Source: Setophaga petechia
Lineage: Eukaryota; Chordata; Aves; Passeriformes; Parulidae
Direction of reading: 5' to 3'
NCBI GenBank assembly: GCA_024362935.1
Contig: JANCRA010000025.1
Span: 13,046,936-13,110,935, forward strand
Length of the DNA stretch: 64,000 nt
The notes beneath the pieces were generated by a model. That model was given only the letters and a program-made list of their open reading frames with translations, made no database searches and had not been told where the DNA came from. Both the position numbers and the translations under genes were made by a program. Within the stretch, counting starts at the first letter, position 1, and every line of letters begins with the position of its first letter. This document shows positions 57,604 to 64,000 of the stretch, in pieces.

Positions 57604-57697
57604 GGCCATTTTCCCACCCCTTTTCCCCTTTTCCCACCCCTTTTCCCCTTTTCCCACCCCTTTTCCCCTTTTCCCATCCATTTTCCCCTTTTCCCAC
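57604..57697. repeat. Pyrimidine minisatellite, ~20-bp unit
   Basis: About 4.5 copies of a CCCCTTTTCCCACCCCTTTT-type unit. Homopyrimidine on the plus strand, so capable of triplex or unusual structure. Confidence 0.93.
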
Positions 57698-59458
57698 ATG
57701 GTGGCAGCTGCCCTGGAGACTTCAGAAGGGAGCTGCTCAGGTATGTTTGCCAACAAAGATGAAGACGTTTAAAGGCTTGCAGCAGTAACACAATCCTAAA
57801 AAAAAAAAGAAAAAAGGTCCAGGCTCTTGCTTACCCTAAGGCAGTTTTATTCTGAATCATCATTTGTCTTGTGGCTGTTCCTAGAGTGCCATATCGCTGT
57901 GTCAGCCCTTCACAAGACTCCCAAAACATCCAGATGATGCTGGATGGGGCATTACCATGCAAGGACAACGCTGCCTTTCAGGGGAAAAATATGAAAATAT
58001 GTGGGGTAGACCCAGTGTTGGAGCTAAGTGTAACCCTGTCTTGTCCACAGCCTCAAGGAACTGCAGAAGGATTTAGCATTTACTTGGCCTGAGCAAACAG
58101 CTAGACCAGTTTTCTAGAGCATCAGCTCTCTGCAGTTCGCTGTGATGATTCTGGCCAGGCTCAGTTTCATTTGCCGCAGGCAGATTTGTTTTCTCTTGCT
58201 TGGGAACAACAGAGTTAACCAGTAATGATCTGCCAAGTTCCACAAATCACAGGGCTGTGTATATAGGACAGACACATTCTGAAGGAATTAAGGCAATGAA
58301 CATTTTATTACTGCTACGTTTTCTAGGAATCATCTGCAAATGCCCAGGCAGCACATAACTCTGTTTTGGAAAATGTGTTTTACTGTATTGCAGGGCACAG
58401 CTTTGCTTTTTGATTTCCAGGCTCTTGAACCAGAATAAACTACCCAAATTCCTTTTATTTCATATTTATTGAATCAGTATTCCTATCTCATTTTCCCCCT
58501 TAATTAGCTGCATACACGTTAAGTTATGGTGACAGGAAATGACAGATGAAAATGACATGCAGTCTGTACGTATATTTTTCGTCAATGAAGCTCAAAATAT
58601 TTTCAAATCATTAGCGCCATTTTACAGAAGAAACCCTGAAAGACAGGGCAGGAAATACTTCATCCGACAGGCACGGGGTGGAGCTGGAGCAGCCACTGCA
58701 GCTGCTGCTCCCCGTGCTGCTGCCCAGCGGCTGTCAAAATACATTTTGATTGATGAGAGAACCTGTAAGTACGTGTAAGAGTGAAACTGTAATGTTCAGT
58801 AACTACCTTGCTCCTTTCACAGTAACAAAAACTTTGATCAATGTGCAAGATGGGATATATTTTAAAGGAGACAATAGGGAATCATAGTTTTATAAACAGA
58901 GCTTTAAGGAATGGGCAGGATGTATTTATTGTTTGTGGGTATTAGGGATCAAAACAACTCCAATATTAATTTATAGGGATAATTTTGCTTCCTTTAACTA
59001 TGTCATTTACAGTCACTGGTTTGAGCTAAAATTTCTGGGTGTGGGGACAAGTGTATTGCCTCAGCAAAGCACTAAATTACATAGAGCCATATGAATTACA
59101 GACAGGCTCTCCAAATCATCCAGTTACTCTCCCTGGCAATTGCTAAGATTGTTCTCTAACAGAGTAGTGTTCCCTTTGTGTTTTGACTGGTCTCACTGTA
59201 GAACTTGCAGGTGTAGGGTTTCCACAATTTTCCCCAAGGACACTGTTTTGGGCGGTGCAATCTCCACATCACAGAGGTTTTCCCGCAGCTCAGCCAACAC
59301 TTCCCATTCCTTAACAGGGCAAGTTCTTGTTCTCTTTGGTGCTCCCCCTCCATACTTTACACCAGACACAGGAGTTTGGGCCCTGGACAGGCAGGCCAGT
59401 CTGTCCAGTGAGGCCTTTCCTCTCTCTTCCAGCTGCCCTGGACACAGGGATGTCCACA
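57698..59458. other. Gene-free stretch with enhancer-like block
   Basis: No exon recognised. 58480-58790 retains motif-rich, CpG-bearing sequence including a PBX/HOX-type TGATTGAT (58747-58754) and two MEIS-type TGACAG (58530, 58540). An A-rich tract lies at 57799-57816. Confidence 0.5.
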
Positions 59459-59815
59459 GCACAGAGTCACAGACTGGGTCAGGCTGGAAGGGACCACAGT
59501 GGGTCATATGGTTCCCCCTCCCTGCTTGAGCATGTGATACAGGACTGTATTCAGATGGTTCTGGAATACCTCCCTAAAGGGAGATTTCACACCCTCTCTG
59601 GACATTCTGGACATTCTGTTCCAGCGCATGGTCACTTGTACAGTAAAGAAGTTCTTCCTCATATTCAGGAATTTCCTGTGCATCAGTGTCTGCCCATTTC
59701 CTCTTGTCCTATTGCCTGGTATCACTAAGAGCCTGGCTCCATCCTCTTGGCATGTGTCCCCCATTCAGACACATTCAGACCCCCATTCAAGTCCCCTCCC
59801 AATGTTCTCTTGTAG
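59459..59815 (-). mobile_element. CR1 LINE 3' end, reverse orientation
   Basis: Begins ACAGAGTCACAGACTGGGTC, then GGCTGGAAGGGACCACAGTG, ATACCTCCCTAAAGGGAGAT, AAGAAGTTCTTCCTCATATT and CCTCTTGTCCTATTGCCTGG: reversed CR1 3' sequence, well preserved. Confidence 0.92.
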
Positions 59816-59849
59816 TGCAAAAACAAAAAACAAACAAACAAAAAAAAAA

Positions 59850-60053
59850 GATCTCAACTGTTATTTAAACAGAGCTAAGAAACAAGAGATTTTAGCGACA
59901 GCTGCAGGTCCTGCAGGAGAAAACTGATGGATGGAGGCCATGAGCATGATATGATCATTGTGTTATAACAGGGGGGTTGTTATTATTTGAGGATTTACAA
60001 CTGCTGATCATGATTCTTTTTGTCCTTTCTGGTACGTGTTCTGTTGGGCACCT
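59850..60053 (+). repeat. Unidentified ~200-bp repeat, inverted arm 2
   Basis: Inverted counterpart of 56961-57165. It follows an A-rich tract (59820-59850) and ends at GTTCTGTTGGGCAC. See findings. Confidence 0.85.
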
Positions 60054-60294
60054 TCCCTGCAGTGGGTTGTGCTGTGCCTGGATAGCTCTGGGCTGTTCCC
60101 ACAGGTGGCCTGGTGGTCATGGAAGTGCTGGGGTTTCCCCTGACACTGATTCTGAGAGGAGAGGGTGACACTGCCTGCTCAGGGCACACAGGAAGCAGCC
60201 AAAAGGGGAACTCCCCTCCAGCCTGGAGGCCGTCGCTGGGGCTGGAAACTCCATTCTTTGGCCACAACAATCCCATGTAGTGATACAGGCTAGG

Positions 60295-60665
60295 GACAGA
60301 ATATCAGGTGACCCCAATGTCTGGGAAGAATGATACACAGAACTCCATGATATCAGAAGGCTAATTAATTACTTTATTATACTGTATTATATTATAACTA
60401 TATTAAAGAGATACATCCTATAGTACATCATACTTCTAACTACTAGAAAACCTGTCACTGTCAGCCAACAGTCCCAACACACACACACACACATGTGGAT
60501 CCAATTGGTCAATGAATCAAAACACCATCACCAGAATCCAATCAAGGAATCCCTTCAGGTAAATAATCTCCCAACACATTCCACATGTTCAAAACAACAG
60601 AAGCAGCAAGCAGAGATAAGAATTGTTTTTCCTTCTTCCCTGCTTCTCTCACAGCTTCTGTGTTC
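60295..60665 (-). mobile_element. Passerine-type ERV LTR fragment, reverse
   Basis: The plus strand reads GATACACAGAACTCCATGAT, AGAAGGCTAATTAATTACTT, then an AT-rich section, CCAATTGGTCAATGAATC and TAAGAATTGTTTTTCCTTC, the order of a common songbird LTR in reverse orientation. On the minus strand TTTATT at 60373-60378 supplies a poly(A) signal. A CA repeat (60478-60493) has expanded inside it. It is truncated against the CR1 that follows. Confidence 0.6.
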
Positions 60666-60674
60666 AGAGGGTAT

Positions 60675-61275
60675 GTGAATACCACCACAGAGTGGTTGGA
60701 AAGCCAGTTGGAAAAGGACCTGGGAGTGTTGGTCAACAACCAGCTGAACATGAGCCAGCAGCGTGCCCAGGTGCCCAAGGAGGCCAGCGGCATCCTGGCC
60801 TGGGTCTAGAAGATCGTGGCCAGCAGGATCAGGGCAGTGATTGTCCCCCTGTACTGGGCACTGGTGAGGCCACACCTCGAGTGCTGTGTCCAGTTCTGGG
60901 CCCTTCGCTTCAGGAAGAACTTTTTGGTGCTGGAGCAAGTCCATATGACGGCAATGAAACTGGTGAAGGGTATGAACACCTTTTACAAGGAGCAGCTGAG
61001 GGAGCTGGGGCTGTTTAGCCTGGAGTAAAGGAGGCTCAGGGGAGACCTTATGGCTCTGCACAGCTCCCTGACAGGAGGGTGCAGCCAGGTGGGGGTCTGG
61101 CTGTTCTGCCGGGTAACAGCGACAGGACGAGAGCGCTTGGTCTTAAAGTGCCAGCTGAAAGCTTAGGTTGGGCATCAGGAAGAACTTCTTTACAGAAGAA
61201 GAAATGGGCTGCCCAGGGAGCCGGGGGAGTCACCGTTCCTGGGGGTGTTTACAAGAGTGGACATGGTCTAGACAA
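60675..61275 (+). mobile_element. CR1 LINE, ORF2 3' part
   Basis: Sense CR1 with a recognisable end of the reverse-transcriptase ORF: translated pieces [13 protein letters not shown] and VQFWALRF, then AAGGAGCAGCTGAGGGAGCT. It carries an in-frame stop (near 60807) and lacks the terminal CR1 tail, so it is dead and 3'-truncated, about 100 bp before the ADIPOR2-side CpG island. Confidence 0.9.
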
Positions 61276-61339
61276 CATGGTGGTGTCGGGCCACAGGCTG
61301 CACCCGATAGCTCAGAACTCTTTGCCCACGGGTCCCAGG

Positions 61340-61965
61340 AATCTGTTCCCGGGAGGGAGGGAGTGAGGGGGGTGACCCCGGCCCCGGGCCCCGCTCCGCT
61401 GCGGCTGCGCGCCCTCGGCGCCGCCTCCTCCGCGCCCGGCCCGGGCCCGCCGCGCGTCCTTCCGGCCCCGGGCGCGCAGCCGCGGCGGCGCCTCCCGCAT
61501 TGGCGGCGGCGGCCTCGTGCGATGGTGACGCCGTAGGGCCGGAGGAGGCGGCGGCCGGGCCGGGCGGGCGGCGGCGGCGGCAGCGGCGGCCGCGGGACGG
61601 GGGCGGCGGCAGCACCTCCGCCGGCCGTTGCCAGGTGAGCGAGCGCCGGGCAGCCGCGGCCGCGCTCCGCTCCGCGAGGGCTGCGCGGCCCGGCCGGGGC
61701 CCGCGGGGCCGGGGCTGCCCGCCCGGGCGTGCGGCCGCTCTTCGGGGCGGCGGGAGGGACCCGCGGCGGGCGGGCTGGCGGGCGGGCGGCCTGCGCTGGT
61801 GTCGCTGCTGGCGGGGCGGGAGGCGGGAGGAGGGCGCCGGGCCGGGCCGTGCTGGGCCGGGCTGGGCTGGGCCTTGCGGGCCAGCGGAGCCCTCAGGCAG
61901 CGAGTGAGCTCGGGGCACGGCGGAGCACCGGGAATCGCCGGCTGCGGGAGGAGGCTTTGGGCCAG
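61340..61965 (+). promoter_or_regulatory. ADIPOR2: CpG-island promoter, presumptive ADIPOR2
   Basis: A dense CpG island with an inverted CCAAT box (ATTGG, 61499-61503) and GC boxes, no TATA. Its identity as the ADIPOR2 promoter follows from conserved gene order downstream of WNT5B, not from coding sequence. Confidence 0.6.
61500..61634 (+). other. ADIPOR2: Presumptive ADIPOR2 untranslated exon 1
   Basis: A GGC-repeat-rich leader ends at a strong donor GCCAG|GTGAGCG (exon end 61634). In mammals ADIPOR2 exon 1 is untranslated, lies in a CpG island, and the ATG exon is tens of kilobases downstream, which fits the absence of receptor coding sequence here. The 5' end is a guess. A different gene or a non-coding RNA cannot be excluded. 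Confidence 0.5.
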
Positions 61966-64000
61966 TGGAGCGCGCTAAGTGGGTCAAGAGCACCGTAAGT
62001 GGGTCTTGTTTATAGCCTTCCGTGCACTTGTTGCTTGTGAGGGCAGGGAAATCTGCTGCTGCGCCTGAAAGCTTCTTACGGAGGTAATAGAAGCAATAAT
62101 TCCTCCGCTTGCACAGTATGGGAGCCCTTTTTGACAGCAGAGTGTTTTTAAGTGATTATATCTGTAGACACTGGAGTTACCGACAGTAGATAATGTAATA
62201 TAAATGTTTGATGTTAGGTTAACCACAGTTTGGATATTCTCAAGTAGCATCAGAAGAAACTTTAAAAAAAGTTTTGTTGGTTTTTTTTTTTATTCCTGAG
62301 AGAATCAGGTGTTCATCTCTTGTTTGCTTGGGATGAGCAACAAAGACGCTGAAACATATGGTAATCGGCTGGAAAACAAAGGAGGGATGACAGCTGTTGT
62401 TCTTTGCTGGGGTTTTCAAGCAGTGTTAGTTTCTTCTTGTGCTTGTCTTAGCCTTACAACTCAGATGATTTTGTGGCTTCCGTAGATGTGTGGGCATTTG
62501 TTTTGAGAAAACCATTAATATTAAATTAGAACTTTTTTTTTGTCACTTTGTGTATGTAAACTATCATGCGCTTGTCACACAGTAGAAAAGCTTTTAGATG
62601 TTACCTGCATTCAATGCAGCATTGAAGCTTTTCAGGCAGCTGAATTGTCCTGTGTATCACAACCGTGTTGTGTATTTTTAAAAATGGATCGAGTTTTATG
62701 AAACTGACCAGGTCCTCTGGGCAAAGCCTTCTTGGCATAATCTGGCTTTGAGTTGATGTCTTAGAGTGTAATTTAAACTCCTGTTTTCACTCCCTTGCTG
62801 TAGTCAGTGTCAGGTAGTGTCGAATTTCTGGCTTCAGCCTGGTTCTGGGCTTCACAGGTCTGTTCTGGAAGTCAGTGAAGAGCTCTGTGCTGCACAGCAC
62901 TCAGAATTGTAAAAATCCTCAGAGTCCTTTTTGTAGTGTTTCAGTCTGGAGGTGCTTGTTTGCTGCAGCACCTTACCGAGACTACTTCAGATTTGTGGTA
63001 GCTGCTGTAACAGAGCAAAATATGTTTGTGATCAACAAAAGTAGGCGTTGTGTCTTGGAGTTATGGGTGCAGCACAATCATGAAACATGGCCAGTTTTCC
63101 TTGTTATCTTTGGCTGTGACCTAGCCTTGTTTATAGGAGAAGGGAAGTTTGTGTTATGAGTTCCTTTTTTTTCTTTTCCTGTAGGGTTGCCAGCCACTTG
63201 CAGTTAAGATGATTTCCTGCGGTGGTGTTTGCATTATAGGGATAACTTATTAATAATGTGTGAACTTCATCTGTTCTGTGACACTTAAACCTGTAAGAAG
63301 ACTGTAAGTGTGTGTTAGTAGGCAACATAAAAGGAAGTCATTGTTGTGTTGGAAGTGTAAGATTAGTTGGTACAATACAGAAATTATTCCCTTGTCTGAG
63401 CTGACAACTAAATATGGTTGTGAATAAGTTTGTTGGCAGCTTTGCTGTGAAAGCCATGGAGGTTAGTTGCTAATGTGGAAAACTGAATCAGAATAAGTGC
63501 TGGAGGAGCTAAAAGCTGCACCCCAACCTAGCCCAGGTTTTCAAAATGATGCTTTCTGAGCATAAATCAGATCTGAAAACATAACGTGGTGTGAAGGACA
63601 AGAGTGTATTTTTGGCGTTCAAGCAAAACCTTTCATGGTGAAAACTTCTCCAGCAGATTCTTATATATTATGTGTATATTCTCAAATACAGATTTAAAAT
63701 GCTGTGGGTAGAGAAGCATAAATTGTCTTGCAGAGACAAGAGAGCCAGACCCATGGGGCCTTCCATCACCCCACACCCCAGTCTTTGCCCTATTGGACTT
63801 GAATCAGTGCTGTTGAGCTGGTGACATTGCTGTGAGTATGGCAAGAGGCTAGTGACCAGTGGTTTTGGCAGGGTGGATGAGATTCAGACTGAAAGCCTGA
63901 CTCCTGGACACAGGATTAGAAGGCTGAGCTTTGGAAAGCCTGTGCTTGCTCTAGGCAAGCGTTTCTGTAGATCTGTGATGAAGGAAAATTAATGGGAATT
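61635..64000 (+). other. ADIPOR2: Start of presumptive ADIPOR2 intron 1
   Basis: After the CpG-rich shoulder (to about 61965) the sequence is AT-rich and unique, with T-runs (62280-62291, 62531-62540). No exon recognised to the window end. Confidence 0.5.

Noticed and set aside
61268..61993. 241-codon minus-strand frame in the ADIPOR2-side island
   Set aside because: Ala/Arg/Pro-rich, explained by GC content; no start context or family resemblance.
1..64000. CRISPR arrays, bacterial operons, tRNA or rRNA genes
   Set aside because: None seen; the direct repeats present lack spacer architecture, and the window is vertebrate chromosomal DNA.

Overview
This is vertebrate nuclear DNA, almost certainly from a bird and probably a songbird. 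It has intron-containing genes, CpG-island promoters, many 3'-end fragments of CR1 LINEs (the dominant avian retroposon) and avian-type endogenous retrovirus LTRs. One LTR, near 60.3-60.7 kb, resembles a type I associate with passerines. No bacterial, phage or CRISPR features are present. The gene order FBXL14 (minus) - WNT5B (plus) - presumptive ADIPOR2 (plus) matches the conserved amniote block ERC1-FBXL14-WNT5B-ADIPOR2 (human 12p13.33).

Layout. 1-15.0 kb: no coding exon recognised; a 3-copy tandem repeat, one CR1, an orphan CpG-rich patch (10.4-10.9 kb) and several stretches that look like conserved regulatory DNA. 15.0-19.4 kb: FBXL14 on the minus strand, with a long 3'UTR, a 400-codon ORF in one exon and a GC-rich promoter. 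19.4-37.2 kb: intergenic, with CR1 pieces, an ERV LTR and a local 91-bp duplication. 37.2-52.5 kb: WNT5B, complete, with four coding exons that join to exactly 359 codons, the length of human WNT5B. Its introns hold an internal CpG island, a pair of near-identical 39-mers, old CR1 and a solo ERV LTR. 52.5-61.3 kb: intergenic, with an unidentified repeat in two inverted copies, a minisatellite, CR1s and an LTR. 61.3-64.0 kb: a CpG island with a clean splice donor, read from gene order as the untranslated first exon of ADIPOR2, then the start of its first intron.

Functionally, FBXL14 is an SCF ubiquitin-ligase substrate receptor, WNT5B a secreted non-canonical Wnt ligand and ADIPOR2 an adiponectin receptor. 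They are neighbours, not an operon or pathway. I did not find a new multi-gene system. The most unusual structures are the ~200-bp inverted repeat pair (57.0/60.0 kb), the degenerate ~55-bp repeats inside the FBXL14 3'UTR, the WNT5B intronic CpG island and the orphan CpG patch. All alignments were made by eye.
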